Source: Microvelia longipes (taxonomy: Eukaryota > Arthropoda > Insecta > Hemiptera > Veliidae). From it: a stretch of DNA of 64,000 nucleotides. A program made the translations under genes and the position numbers. Location: assembly GCA_018340805.1 (NCBI GenBank), contig JACMZG010001914.1:9700658-9764657 (forward strand), read 5' to 3'. The notes beneath the pieces are model-generated. The model did no database searches, was not told the DNA's origin, and worked only from the letters and a program-made list of their open reading frames with translations. Below, piece after piece: positions 44,641 to 57,059 of the stretch (positions are counted from its first letter, which is position 1; the number at the start of each line of letters is the position of its first letter).

Positions 44641-46058
44641 AGTCCAAAGTAGGGAGGATGTGCGTAGCGAATCTAATGTGATGAGGAAAAGTTCCCAGGT
44701 ACCCCGTACCCGATTTTTTAATCTTTTAATTTATTTCTTTTTACTTTTCAAAAAGTAGCTGAAACCAAAGATAAAATTTAATTAAAGAAATACTAATTTC
44801 TTAAAAATTATGACCTGTTTTTGAATTCCAAATCTGAAATCATCTGATAGTTTTTTTAAATTTACCAAATTGTATTTTACGGTTTCTGGTTTGTTATTCA
44901 AAAACTTTTAGTTGTATTAAATAATTTTTGTGAGTTTCTGGGCTCTCAAAGGATGAAGTAAACGTCAATCTGTAACTATATTCAGTTTTAAATTGATTTA
45001 AAATTAGATTTTTTTCGTTTGCGTGTAATAAAAATGTATTCTTAAACATTTAGCTGAGCTCTAGAGCTTCCAAAAAAAGACATTAAAAATAAAGTTCTTT
45101 TCACTTTTTTTAATTTTCGTTTGACATAAACAAGTTTAAGCTGACAGCTCATCAGCGTGAAACGAGTGTTCAGCTGTCAGTGTGAATTTGTGTCAAAGAA
45201 AAGCCTTGAAGTTTGTGTCAAGTTTTCACATAATATTGTGTTTTCCTTGGTATTACTATTTATGTATATTGTGTTGTGCTTAACAACGTAACATCGTTTA
45301 CTTTCAGCACATAACACACTGATTACTTGATTTCCATTATCTTTGCAGTGCAAATTATCTGTGCTGCCACTGCCAATGGATAAAATATATGATATATAAC
45401 ATCGCCATGTGAAAAACAATATGGTGTCAGTACCTGGTGTCAGCATCTTGCATCTTATATTATAGTGGGTCTTTTGCTTTTACTGTTTTTTGTTGTTGTT
45501 GTACAACAACTTTTTCTGTGTGAAAGTTGAATAAATAATAATATAATTCACATTGAGTATGGAAGAATGCTATGAAATAAAAATATTTTTTTAAAAAAAC
45601 ACCGTTAAATGTAAAAAAAATGTTAAAAATCCAGTTAAAAAAATAGTTTGTCTTAAATAGAAGAGAGAATAGTTAAGATAAAAATGGAATATTTGAATCC
45701 AAATATTATAAATAATATTGGAATATTTCAATCCAAATGAATTGAAATATATTGTTCCTGTTTATAAAAAACATTGTAGAATTAAAGTCGTTCTTTTCCT
45801 AATAGTAATTAAGATAAGAAGCGATTAAGATCACAGTGCCTTGGGTAGGTACATGATTCTGACTCCCCCCCTTCTCACACACACATCGCCCTTGCAGCTG
45901 TAGGGACTTTTTCTTTCATTTTACTGTGTAACAAACGTTATGTTTTACTCCCTCCCAGCCAATTTTTCTTTGTGTGACCATGAAGAAAGTTATAATGCAA
46001 GGAGTAAAGTTGCTTGCTTATTTAACATTTAGATTAGCAAATCTAATGTTTGAACTTA
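44641..46058. other. No gene seen
   Basis: Starts with a GAGCGAAGCGAG-type repeat (to ~44715). The rest is AT-rich with a less AT-rich stretch at 45120-45480 that has an 89-codon minus-strand frame without recognisable motifs. Confidence 0.45.
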
Positions 46059-46459
46059 CAGTCTATCGTTTAGTTTAAAAATCTTGACAGGTCAGTTTAA
46101 ACACTGATTCTTAAGAAAAAAAATCCCTGCTAGAAGGGAGCGGGAAAAAAATATGTAAACAAATCAGGTTATTTTACCCATATTTTCTTGGCGATGTTTT
46201 TTTACATTTCTTTTGTGTAGTTTTCTTTTAAAATAACATTTTTAAGATTAATTTGAAAGTAGTTTTCAAAACGATGTAATCAAAAGAAGAACCACAAACA
46301 AAGTGAACGATTGCCGGGAAGAAGGTTTTTTCCCTACTGCGGTTATTATGGTAGGGATTTTTTTCTCTTTTTAAGTGAGAGGTTGACAGCGGCTTCTCTG
46401 ATTGGTCAATCCCCAAAATACTTATGACCTTGGGGATTTTTAAACTAAACGATAGACTG
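46059..46459. mobile_element. TA-flanked mariner-type MITE, copy 1
   Basis: 401 bp with near-perfect ends CAGTCTATCGTTTAGTTTAA ... TTAAACTAAACGATAGACTG (about 25 bp inverted), flanked by TA on both sides. No coding capacity. A second copy in opposite orientation is at 57784-58191. Confidence 0.9.
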
Positions 46460-48186
46460 TAGTGATAATAGTAACACTCTTCTAAAAGTATTTTTAATGT
46501 CTTTTAAATATCTTCTTGCTGATAGATTTTTCTTACATGTTTGTTTTTAAAAATTTTTTAAACCTTAAGGGCTTTAAATTAATGTAAATATTTTCTAAAG
46601 ATATTTTTTTCAAACCTTTTGGTAATTAAAAAATATAATTATTCCCTAAAGCTTGCTTTGATGAAAAAAAGTAGGTTGTAATAATAATAAACTTTAGCCT
46701 GTGTATAATAATCTTGGCTTAAAATATAATTTTTAGTTTTTCAAATCTGGCCAAAGAGTAATTTAATTTGTTATCATTATTAAAACTTAATGATTAATAA
46801 TAAATTTAGTTTAATTAAAAATGTATGTTTTTGTTGACTTATAAAAATTCTAAATAAAAAATAGATTAATTACACTGAAGTCTTTTTTTGGTTTTATAAT
46901 AAATGACTAAGCTTTCTACTAAAAACTTTAAGTCAAAACCGCAGCTATATATGACCTTTGTGTAATTAATCTGTTTTTATTTAATTTTTATTTAACAAAT
47001 TGAGTATAGTAAAAAGTGTTTTAATAGTATTATTTATTAAGTTTTGAATGATTGTACAAGGGTGGCTTGTGAATTTTGATTTCAGTTTTCTTCTTTTTTA
47101 AGTTAAATTTTTAAATTTAGTTTTTAAAGATTTTTTTTAGTTAGAAGGTAGGTGATATGTCCTTTACAAAAATATCCTTGACTAATCCAACAAAAAATAA
47201 TACTAAATCTTTTCAAGAATGTTTAAACTATTTTAAAAATATATTGCTGTACAAAAAAAGAAAACAGAAAGCAGTCCTGCAGGAGAGAACTCGTTTTATA
47301 TGTCCTTAGAGACAATAAATGTATTATATTTTTTTCTTTACATGTTATTAGCCTTATTATAAGTTATAAAAATTACTCACTTTTATCTTAATAGATTTGA
47401 AGAATAACTAGATTTTTGAGCCACCCTTTGATTTATGATTTTTCCGGGTAATATTCTAATTTTAAAGAGAACCTACTTACTAATAGTCATAATTAAGACA
47501 TTTGTACATAATTATATAAATCAATTGCACCTTTAACTATGTAAGAAGCACTTTTAGAAATGACTGTTAAATCTTTTATTTTATAATCCATGAATGGAAT
47601 TAAAGTTGTTATTGGTTAAAAATATATATTATTTTTCCTGATAAATAGATAAAATATATTTTAAGATGATAAAATAATTACTAATTTATTTCAGCACAAA
47701 AAGTTGATTGGAAGTATTTGTTTGTTATCTAAATGTTTTGGTTTTATGTAAATTTTTATTGTTGTTAAATGTTTTAGTTGGTTCTTTTACTGACATTGTT
47801 TTATGTACAAACGTTATTGCGTTAATAAAATTATTGTTTGTGTTTAATTTAAATTTCTGTTTTCTCCATCTCTATATCATTAACGTTTGCTGTTTGTCTT
47901 TTTTAGTTTAGGAAAACTTAAACCTGAGAATAACATTTAAATGTCCAAGTTATAAAAATATATTTTTAATCAGTACCTAGGAATATAATACGAGAGCATC
48001 AGATTGCAGGTAGGAGTGAACTTAGTGCTGGCATCTAGCGGCAGCTCTGAAACTATCTCTCCTTACTATAACAATCTTTCTACTTAGATAGTAATAGAGT
48101 GGTGATAGACCACTCCACCACTATAAGGATAGGTGATAGACTTTCTACTTAGTTAAGTAGAAAATTATGGAATATTAATTAAATAT
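46460..48186. other. No gene seen
   Basis: Long AT-rich intergenic stretch. Open frames are short and of low complexity. Confidence 0.45.
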
Positions 48187-48196
48187 ATTATATATG

Positions 48197-48246
<50 letters not shown>

Positions 48247-48251
48247 ATATA
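48187..48251. repeat. (TA)n tract
   Basis: TA run into which the foldback element is inserted. Confidence 0.95.
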
Positions 48252-49450
48252 CAGGGTGTTTCATATAAAGTGTCCACCAGAAAAGGAGGTGATATTACTC
48301 CTCAAAAGGAACAAAAAATGTCCTATAATATAAACCCCGATCTCCAACCGTTTTCCCACAAGGTCAAATTTAATATTTCAAAAAAATATTTGACCTCACA
48401 TCATAAAATTGTTAATAGGGATTTAACTATTCAAGCTAGAAAGGCGAAATTGGTATCATTAGAAAGCTGAGTCAATTTCCCAAAGGACAAACTACTAACT
48501 ATGTCAAATATTTTGGAACTACTGCCCAAAATTTTGCACGAAACATGATTTTTTTTAAAAAATGAATTTTATGGAATTTTTGTAGTAGGGCATTAGAGGA
48601 AGTAAGAGATGAGCAAAAGTTCAGCCAAGAACGGAAAAAACTTGTCTTATCATTGCCCTTTAAGAAAAGTTAAATAATTTTATACATTCAATAGTCAAAA
48701 TTTTAAGCCATTCTTCCTAGAAGTTGGAAAAACTGATATTTTTTTGGCATTTTTGCATATGTCTACAATGTTAATTACATGGTACATAAAATAATTAAAA
48801 ATCTCTAAAGCAAGGGAAAAGAGTTGTTTTAGAGAAAAATGTGTAAGAATAAAATAGGTTTATTTTACCTTCTAGAGTCTAAAAATCATATTGTTAAATT
48901 ATTTTCGAAAATAAAATATTTTGTTAAAATAACACATTATTTTCACTTTTATACGACAAAAATGATCAGTTTTTGCAACTTCTAGCAACAATAGCTTACA
49001 TTTTTGACTATTGAATGTATAAAAATATTTACATTTTCTTAAAGGGCAGTCATAAGAGAAGTTTTTTCTGTTCTTGGCTGAACTTTTGCTCATCTCTTAC
49101 TTCCTCTAATGCCCTACTACAAAAAATTCCATAAAATTCATTTTTTTAAAAAAATCATGTTTCAAGCAACATTTTGGGCAGTAGTTCCAAAATATTTGAC
49201 ATAGTTAGTAGTTTTTCCTTTAGGAAATTTACTCAGCTTTCTAATGATACCAATTTCGCCTTTCTAGCTTAAATAGTTAAATTCCTATTAACAATTTTAT
49301 GATGTGAGGTCAAATATTTTTTGAAATATTAAATTTGACCTTGTGGGAAAACGGTTTGAAATCGGGGTTTATATTATAGGACATTTTTTGTTCCTTTTGA
49401 GGAGTACTATCACCTCCTTTTCTGGTGGACACTTTATATGAAACACCCTG
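48252..49450. mobile_element. 1.2-kb foldback element, ends CAGGGTGTTTCATAT
   Basis: Begins TA|CAGGGTGTTTCATATAAAGT and ends ATATGAAACACCCTG|TA. Arms of ~510 bp (48252-48765 and ~48940-49450) are near-perfect inverted copies around a ~170-bp centre. TA flanks and a CAGGGTG terminus are shared with the mariner right end at 6540-6546. Likely moved by a Tc1/mariner-type transposase; it encodes nothing. Confidence 0.9.
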
Positions 49451-49523
49451 TATATATATATATGCCTGCCTAAAATGTATACCCATCTTAGCATCTATAA
49501 TCTTGGCTTTAAAATTAAAACAA

Positions 49524-49533
49524 GATATATATA

Positions 49534-49581
<48 letters not shown>

Positions 49582-49600
49582 ATATATATATATATATTTA
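49524..49600. repeat. (TA)n tract
   Basis: TA run with phase slips. Confidence 0.95.
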
Positions 49601-49787
49601 TATTTAGTATTTAGTCTATTCATATTATAATTTTAATTTCTTTTTTGAACTTAAATTTTTATAATGTATAAAAAAATTTTATTTGCGTGTGCAATTTTTA
49701 TTTAATTTTTTTCTTAATTGTTATTTTTTGTAAAAAGGGTAATTTTGCCCGTTAATGTATTAATAAAAATAATAAAAAATAAAAAAA

Positions 49788-49790
49788 ATA

Positions 49791-49841
<51 letters not shown>

Positions 49842-49880
49842 TATATATATATATATATTATATATATATATATATATATA
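49788..49880. repeat. (TA)n tract
   Basis: TA run with phase slips. Confidence 0.95.
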
Positions 49881-50490
49881 TGGACAAGCTAAGCCACCAG
49901 TTATATTCAATAATTATTTCCTTATGTTTAGAGTATGGAATGTCACAAAGATATGTAACACATATTTATACTTAAATATAATACTAACAAAAACCAATAA
50001 CATTCATCACATATTTTTAATGCTTACCACACATCTGGAGATTCGTTGAATCATTAAAACCCTTTAAAACAATACATATAATTTTTATTAATTATCTCGA
50101 TTGCTCTTATATTAGCTCGTGTTGAGTGGTTACTTTCAAATTATAAATTTTTTATCTTGTTTAATTAATTTTTTGTTTGTCAAAATGCTACTCTTTTTTG
50201 TGTTGTAGACTTTAATTTCCTTTAAATCGTTGAGAAGTAGGTCTATTATTATTTAGTTAGACGATTATTTTTAAATTATGCTTTTTTGTGTGCAACAATA
50301 TGGAACAGTTTAGGTGTAAAATGTATTTTATAACTTATAGAATTTATTTTTGAACTTTTTCTTAATTTTGAGATTTTCTTATTCTGTTAAGGGTGTATTG
50401 AAGAGGATCCAAAGGTGCAAAATACTTAGCCGGCTTGAGCTGTAACTTCTTATTTGTCTCGTTTTGATTTAAATTGACTTATTAATCAAA
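49881..50490 (+). other. Upstream region of the group-7-allergen-like gene
   Basis: AT-rich. No TATA box or initiator that I would defend. The sequence before the ATG reads TTATTAATCAAAATGAAG. Confidence 0.4.
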
Positions 50491-51183
50491 ATGAAGATTC
50501 AAATTTTGATTTTTCTATTAACAATGACTTATTCCAAATCAGAAGACGCGTTTAATAAAATGATTGATAAAATATTGGCACAAATTGAAAACGATATAAC
50601 GAATAAAACAGATAATTTTTCATTGCCTATACCAGACGTTGTTATCAATTTGAATACGACATTTATCGAATACGATATGACGGGAGTTTTCACAATGAAA
50701 AATGGAAAAATTCTTAATATTAAGGGATTACAAAAAGTTGGAGACGCAATTTTAGACCAAACAAACGGAGGCGACACAATCATCTCTATAAATTTGAAAT
50801 GGACTGATTTAAAAATTTATTACGACGTCTTTAGTTTTTTCTTCTCTATTTTAAATTTTAATGATTCTTTATCATTTCAAGTGAATAATAATGTAATTTC
50901 TTTAAATGCAACGTTTCGTTTCACTTCTCAAGACGTTTGCTCCATGAAATTGAATTCCATTCAAATAATATCTCTTAATAGTTTTTCTAGTGATCTGCAG
51001 ACTAAGAAAGACTATACGTTTTTCAACAATTGGATTATCGATTGGATTTTAAAGGATCAAAGTTCTGAAATTATAAATAATTATAATAATCAGTTAAGTA
51101 ATAAAGAAAAAGATCCTGTATTTCAAAATGTTCAAAATATTTTAAATAATTATATTGATGTTTGTAAGTATTTACCATATTAA
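50491..51183 (+). CDS. Secreted group-7-allergen-like (Der p 7 family) protein
   Basis: A single-exon 230-residue frame. An N-terminal hydrophobic stretch (MKIQILIFLLTMTYS) is a typical signal peptide. The mature start DAFNKMIDKILAQIENDI, followed by PIPDV, GKILNIKGLQKVGDAILDQ, LKWTDLKIYYDV and a late Cys in DVCSMKLNSIQI, reproduces the order of conserved segments in mite group 7 allergens and their insect homologues, with D-F-KMIDKI at the start and a GLS/GD strand pair. The fold known for Der p 7 is a single TULIP/BPI-like barrel that binds lipids or hydrophobic ligands; binding here is inference. Several N-glycosylation sequons (NKT, NFS, NTT, NDS, NAT) are present. Length fits the family (~200-230). 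Start chosen at the signal peptide; stop TAA 51181-51183. Confidence 0.8.
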   Translation: MKIQILIFLLTMTYSKSEDAFNKMIDKILAQIENDITNKTDNFSLPIPDVVINLNTTFIEYDMTGVFTMKNGKILNIKGLQKVGDAILDQTNGGDTIISINLKWTDLKIYYDVFSFFFSILNFNDSLSFQVNNNVISLNATFRFTSQDVCSMKLNSIQIISLNSFSSDLQTKKDYTFFNNWIIDWILKDQSSEIINNYNNQLSNKEKDPVFQNVQNILNNYIDVCKYLPY

Positions 51184-52111
51184 ATTAATTTAATTGCTAT
51201 TTATTTTAATTATTTTATTGAAATAATACAATAATAAGTATCAGAGGAAATTCAGATTCAGGGGCTTGTAAAATCTAGTACGAGAAACATCCAGTGACTG
51301 CACTCTGATTGGAGGCTAGATAATTATTTTATAGTTTATTAGCATAGTACTAATTCAATTTATAATGAATGATGAGAAAGAAATTAATAAAATGAATCTA
51401 TAAGTGTTAGATAGGTACTAATACAGAAGATTTGCAGCCTCTTACACCAAATGAGTGCTTGCAGTAACAAGCATAATTTATTTATTTATTAGAAAATCAA
51501 CGGGTAAAAGCTCTTTTTTATATTAATAAAATATTTAAAAAAAAAAAAAACAACTGCACAAAAAACCTTTATAAAAGAAGAAAAGAAAAACAATACATTG
51601 CACATAATACAATAAACAAGTGTAATATAAAATATAATAAGCATAAGCATAATACCAGAAAAAAAAATGAGGAAAAGAAAATTTATCTGGCCATAAATTT
51701 ATCTACAATAATATCTCTGATTAATAATGGTATATTACTTTATGATAAATATAAATTAACAAATATTCAGGATATATATGAAAAAAGTTAAAAAAACAAA
51801 TTAAAAGGAATAAAGAAAAAAAAAATGAATGATTAAATCTAATGATAAAAAAAAACTTTTATGTCTAATCAGGCAGACTTATATTCAAAAAGGAATAAAA
51901 AATAATTATTAATAAATAAAATTTAAAAAAAACGAGTTTTTTAATAAATAAAAAAATTTAATATGATGTCTCTTATACATGTCTTATACATATAGTCTTG
52001 CCTTATGTTGGAAGCAGTGACACCTTTGAACAAGGAATTATTTTATGGGTCAAGCTGGTAGATTAAGCATCTCATAGAATTATCTGGAAGAGAGAGGAGT
52101 TGTAATAAAAG
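51184..52111. other. Repeat-derived A-rich sequence, no gene
   Basis: A probable minus-strand LINE tail begins at ~51478 (TTTATTTATTTATTAGAAAA TCAACGG), with A-rich sequence following to ~51960. No coding frame supported. Confidence 0.5.
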
Positions 52112-54185
52112 ATTTATTTATTTATTTATTTATTTATTTATTAATTTACGGACTAATGTCCTTTACAAAGTTGCAGAATAGTTGTGTTCTAATATAAACT
52201 AAAGTTTAAAAATCTTTTTAAATGTGAAAAAAATATTGAAACATTAAAATAAAAATTTAAAACCAAGTAAAAATTAAAAACAAAATTTAAAGTAAAGTCA
52301 AATATACTTTACCATTGAAATAAATAAAAAAAATAAATAAAAGCAATATAAAAAAACATGAACAAAAGAAAAACAGCAAACACTTTTAGTTAATGAAAAT
52401 AAAACAAAGATCAGTCTAGTTACAGTCAGAAGCTATAATAAGTTACATATGAAATATATAATTTTTTTATTAAAATATGTTAATAATTAAATGTTTATAT
52501 GTTATGGTTTATAACATATAAAAATATATTATACATTCCTATATGCTACAACCACAACATATTTAAATATGTCATTGTGTATAAATGATGTTGTATTTCC
52601 CTAATGTCCAATGCTGATTGTTTCTTATAATATAAAAATTTAACAGATCAAAATGCTCACTATGTAGCATATTTTAAAACTATAATAAAAAAAACAAGTA
52701 TATATTTAAATTAAAATTTAAAGTGTAAGTTTTTTTATTGTTGGAACAGAACAATTAAACATATCTAATGTATGCATGTACCTATTTGCTTCTCTCTGAA
52801 ATCTCATAAGAGGAGAGTTTAATATATAATTGGAACCAGTGTACCTGTTATCAATTTGAAACATAAAATATTTGATCTGACCACATAGTTTAGATGAACG
52901 TGTGCCATTGATGGAACTCTAAAATTAAGTAAAGATAAAAGCCCAGGGCAATCTATTTTATTGTGAATTATTTTATAAAGATAAACCAGATCAGCTATAA
53001 TCCTACGGTGGTGTAAGGTATTAACATTAAGAAGGTTCATAATTGGTTGGTAATTATAAGGAAATAAATTTTGAGGTTTATTGCCAAATCTGAAGTCCAT
53101 ATACCTAAGGTATTTTATGCTGAACTCTTTCAATAGCATAAATTGAAACTTGATAATGTGACCAAGAGGGAGACGCATATTCCAATATTTGTCTAACCAA
53201 AGAGCTATACAGCACATTAAGACTGGATATTTTTTTAAAACCACGACTATGTCTGATAATAAAACCAAGAATTTTCATGGCTTTTTTGGTGATGTAATCA
53301 ATATGATAATTAAAACTAAGTGTTTGATCCATGATTACACCAAGATCTTTAATATAAGGCAAGCAAGAGAGAGGAGAACCAGACATGGTGTAATCAAACA
53401 GGATAGCATTTTTGATTCTATAAAATCTAACAACATGACATTTAGATATATTTAATACAATATGATTGTCATTGCACCATTGACACAAAAGATCTATAGC
53501 CATTTGAAGAAAACTACAGTCGCGAATGCATGTAATTTTAAAGTAAAGTTTCAAATCATCAGCAAAAAAAAGAAATTTTACAGTTGATAAAAGATAAGCT
53601 AAATCATTAATATATAATAAAAATAAAATTGGTCCAAAGTGAGATCCCTGAGGGACTCCACTGAGGACAGGAAAAAAATCAGAAACAACATTTTTAATTT
53701 TAACACAAGTACGACGGTCCATGACAAATGACATTATCCAAGAGAGAAGTGGGTCTCTGATGCCAATAGAGTATAGTTTATATCTAAGTATGGTAAAACT
53801 TATTATGTCAAATGCCTTAGAAAAATCAGTGTAAATGGCATCAACTTGATAATGATCAATAAAGGCATCAAAAATATAAGTTTGGAAGGTTATTAAATTG
53901 CTATTAGTTGATCTACCTGGAAAGAAACCATGTTGCTCAGGTATTATAACTGATTGTAGGGTAGGGAGAATTTCTTCTAAAACTAGACATTCAAAAATTT
54001 TTGGTAAAACGGATTGAATTGAGACTGGCCCGATAACAGGTAACATCTGATTTATCACCATTTTTAAATATAGGTACTATATAGCTTGATTTCCAAAATT
54101 TAGGGAAATTGCCAGTCTTAAGAGATTTGTTAAAAATATGAAATAATGGTGTAGACAGATTGAGATGGTCTACTTAATCTGTTAC
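52112..54185 (-). pseudogene. LINE (Jockey/CR1-like) reverse transcriptase, frameshifted and 5'-truncated
   Basis: The minus strand encodes, in order: LSTPLFHIFNKSLKTGNFPK (broken frames), IQSVLPKIFECLVLEEILP, IPEQHGFFPGRSTNSNL, YTDFSKAFDIISF, SGVPQGSHFGPILFLLYIND, the catalytic FADDLKLY, WCNDNHIVLNISKC, IKDLGVIMDQTLSFNYHID and EYASPSWSHY, then a C-terminal part to ~52825. These are all the usual RT motifs. A one-base insertion near 54030 (CGGGCC) breaks the frame before IQSVLPK and another break near 53110 precedes the C-terminus. The endonuclease region is missing. The 3' end is a (TAAA)n tail at 52112-52143. Inactive copy. Confidence 0.9.
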
Positions 54186-54459
54186 TACTACTGATACTAA
54201 TCTTAACAATTAATGGAAATTTAATATTGACATTTTGGAAAGCTCTCACAAATGGGTCATTAAGCTCATTATGGATGGAACTTTTTATGAATACACCAAA
54301 TGTAAAATCTAAATGCCATTTAATAAAAAAATATTTTGATGTGTGTAATTTTATTAAAAATATTAAATTAAAAGGTAATATTTTTTTCCTTATTTGTACC
54401 AAAGGTATTGTGTTTACATTAAAAATCCAAATCTGAGATTCCACCTGAATTATTAATTT

Positions 54460-55240
54460 TAGGTGTTTTTAAGACCTCCTGAATTGTTTTTACAACGTTA
54501 TCTGTAAGTAAGTGTGTGTTTCTGTTATTATCATAGCTCTCAGTGTTTTTATGCTAGAGAGTTAAAACTCTGAAAAGAATTAATCTTATTAGGTCTAGTT
54601 GTACTATCCGTAAAATAATTTTTTGCATAGTCATTAACCTGCAATAATGACTCAGCAAAATTTTGAAAATTAATAATACGCAGCAAAAATGTCTTGATGA
54701 GTTTGAGATTTGGCATGCATGTATTCAAATATGAGACCAACGTATGTGCCAAGTTTTATCATATTATCAACATTAGTTCAATTTTTATCAAACTTTTGAC
54801 TTTACATTTTTTTAAAAATTGTAAAAAATCAAAAAAATAATTGAATTGATTTGAATTTTTTTTTTTTTAATAAATATCCTTTATTTAATTAATATACAAT
54901 ATACAATAAAATATATAATAATAAAATACATTCATAATACTTAATAACTATAACTTAAATATCTAATAATAAGGCTACTCCTCACAAGAGAGCGAAAGCT
55001 CTGAGCCATGGGGAATTTTGGTACAACTGTATCCCTTTCCACAATATATAAGTATAATAACTATCGTTTTACTTTTGCTTTAATACGGCAAGTATATCTA
55101 TGTTCTTGTTGGATTATATAAGTTAAACAGTATCGAGTGAGGTCAGTGCCTGGATGGGTAACCGATGGAAATAAGTCGAATGTACTTACTGTGAGAGGAC
55201 GCACGAAACGAGTCTTAAGATTTGTTGATGAATAAATTTG
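54460..55240 (+). repeat. 5S-rRNA-containing dispersed repeat, copy 3
   Basis: Parallels 43915-44640: CTCCTGAATTGTTTTTACAA, GTGTGTTTCTG, AATTTTGAAA, GATTTGGCATGCATGTAT and TATCATATTATCAACATTAG. 55108-55170 is the 5S-like part (AGTTAAACAGTATCGAG, GGTCAGTGCCTGGATGGGTA). A ~150-bp A/T-rich piece at 54860-55010 is extra. Confidence 0.8.
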
Positions 55241-55250
55241 GTTATTATTA

Positions 55251-55690
55251 GGGTTTCGAAGATAATCTTCAAAACCCTTATACTTTCTGTCGAGCGTATG
55301 TCTGTCCGATTTCTCATCTCAGGAACTACAATAGCTAGGAAGTTGAAATTTGGTATACATGTGTAACTATTTTACCCAACAACAGGAAAATATAGCCACA
55401 CGCGCTATATTTCGATTTAAATATAGCCACACGTGCATCTGTCGATTTATAGCGAATGCGCACATTCGCAAAAAAATATTTTTCTTAAAAAATCATGTGG
55501 GGTATCAAAGTGTAGGTATCGATGGGTAGAACACAAATATGCATCACTTTTTCAAAATGGCGACTATTACACCCGCCAAAATATCGAAAACCAAAAAATT
55601 GTCCCCCCCCCCCAATTTTTTTTATTATATACTTATAAGAAGGTACTGATAAGCAAACACATAAAGGCGAGCGAAGCGAGCCCTAGAAGT
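55251..55690 (+). repeat. Dispersed repeat, copy 2
   Basis: Matches 12243-12430 at its start (TTAGGGTTTCGAAGATAATC) and runs on to GGCGAGCGAAGCGAGCCCTA near 55680. Class unknown. Confidence 0.75.
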
Positions 55691-56206
55691 TTATGTTGTA
55701 TTATAATTATTTACTTTTTCTAAAATTACGTATCGACGTAGTTGAAGACTGAGATTGGCTAAGGGAATTATCTGAAACACTTAGTGAAGAGATAAGCGGT
55801 GTCCAAGTGTTGGAAATCTTCAACCCCGTGTCCCTGTTGATGTTATTCCTATGCTTAGCAATCTCTATACCTTCCCTGACGAGCCTGTCACGATATCGAG
55901 AAACATTCGCTAGTACTCGGTTTCTCAAATCAATAAGATGACCTATCTTGTGAATGTTCTGCGACCACAGACCGGCAATCGTCGTCGATGGTGTGTTTGA
56001 TGTGTTCGGCTACACCACTAGTTTTCCTTGGAAGGGAATCTTTAACACTTCCTAGGAAATTTCTGGTAGTGGAACAGGAATAAATTATATATTCTATATA
56101 TATAAAAGGTGGTCCAATAAAAACAGTGAGTAATGTCTATAATATTAATTTAAAGACAGAAAATAAGAAGAAGAAGAACAACAACAGCCAATTGGTCTGT
56201 GTGGTC
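55691..56206. other. No gene recognised
   Basis: The minus-strand open frame 55707-55928 lies in relatively GC-rich sequence (about 55735-55990) that could be the remains of a coding region, but no motif is recognised. Confidence 0.35.
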
Positions 56207-56524
56207 CATAGAGATATATTACTAGAGGGGCCCTATTGGTTGAATTTTGAAACATCGAAAAAGTAACCTGACCACATTCGATTATCATTATCATCAAATA
56301 AACAGAACAAAAAACATTAAATTATATAGTAGAATGTTTAAAATACAAATTACAACACAAACAATCTGTGGGATGCCCAAAACAATTGATTAATTATAAC
56401 CTCAACTCCCTCTTGGAGGAGGTTTTAATGAGGTTACACAGAGCCCTGAGAGCCCCACTAAAAATGTTTCAGGACTCTCATGTATTAAGATAGGCTATGC
56501 TCCCTCTAGTATATATCTCTATGG
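56207..56524. mobile_element. hAT-type MITE family 2, copy 2
   Basis: 318 bp, ends CATAGAGATATATTACTAGA ... CTCTAGTATATATCTCTATG, flanked by a perfect 8-bp duplication GTGTGGTC. Homologous to 22835-23156. Confidence 0.93.
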
Positions 56525-56829
56525 TGTGGTCAAGGTGCAGGTAGAAACGGTACATAAACGGTGGGAGAGTGTGAATTACCGATAAATTTCGGCAATTTGG
56601 TGGATTTGTTTACAATTTTATTAAATTGTGATTATTTCTTTGATCGCTGTTTAATTACGTTTGTACGTTATTGAATCATATCCATGTTTAGTTTTCTTTT
56701 TATTTAATATTCTGTTCGTGACATGTGTTATCACAATCCCGGTCATTTTGAATGTTTTTTAAGTTAATTAGACGTAATTAGTGGTTAAATGTTAACTTTT
56801 CGATGTGATTTTTTTTATTAGTCATAGTT
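56525..56829 (+). other. Probable 5' region of the next gene
   Basis: AT-rich sequence without recognised repeats, just upstream of the signal-peptide exon. Confidence 0.35.
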
Positions 56830-56960
56830 ATGTATCTGAGCTTATTGATTTATTTAATCAGTTTCGTATCATTATGTATTGCGAGTTTATTTGATGTTAA
56901 TGAGTGTGAAATCACGATTACGAGGCAGGATGAGAAAACTGTCCTGTACGATTTATCAAG
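56830..56960 (+). CDS. Signal-peptide exon of an unidentified secretory-pathway gene
   Basis: ATG (56830) opens MYLSLLIYLISFVSLCIASL, a clear signal peptide, then FDVNECEITITRQDEKTVLY DLS, ending AG|GTAATA in phase 2. The next coding-like exon (59213) begins in the matching phase, restoring an Arg codon. The first Cys followed by YDLS suggests, weakly, a mannose-6-phosphate-receptor-homology or Atg27-type luminal domain. This is a guess from pattern only. Confidence 0.55.
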
Positions 56961-57059
56961 GTAATAATTATCTTTACGTTGGCCTTCTATTATTATTATA
57001 TTAAAGATGGAAGACCAGACCCTGTCGTAGGCAGGATACGTTTGACACATAGCTTAAAG

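Noticed and set aside
45177..45446. 89-codon minus-strand frame in a less AT-rich patch
   Set aside because: No recognisable motif, no splice context, composition not clearly coding.
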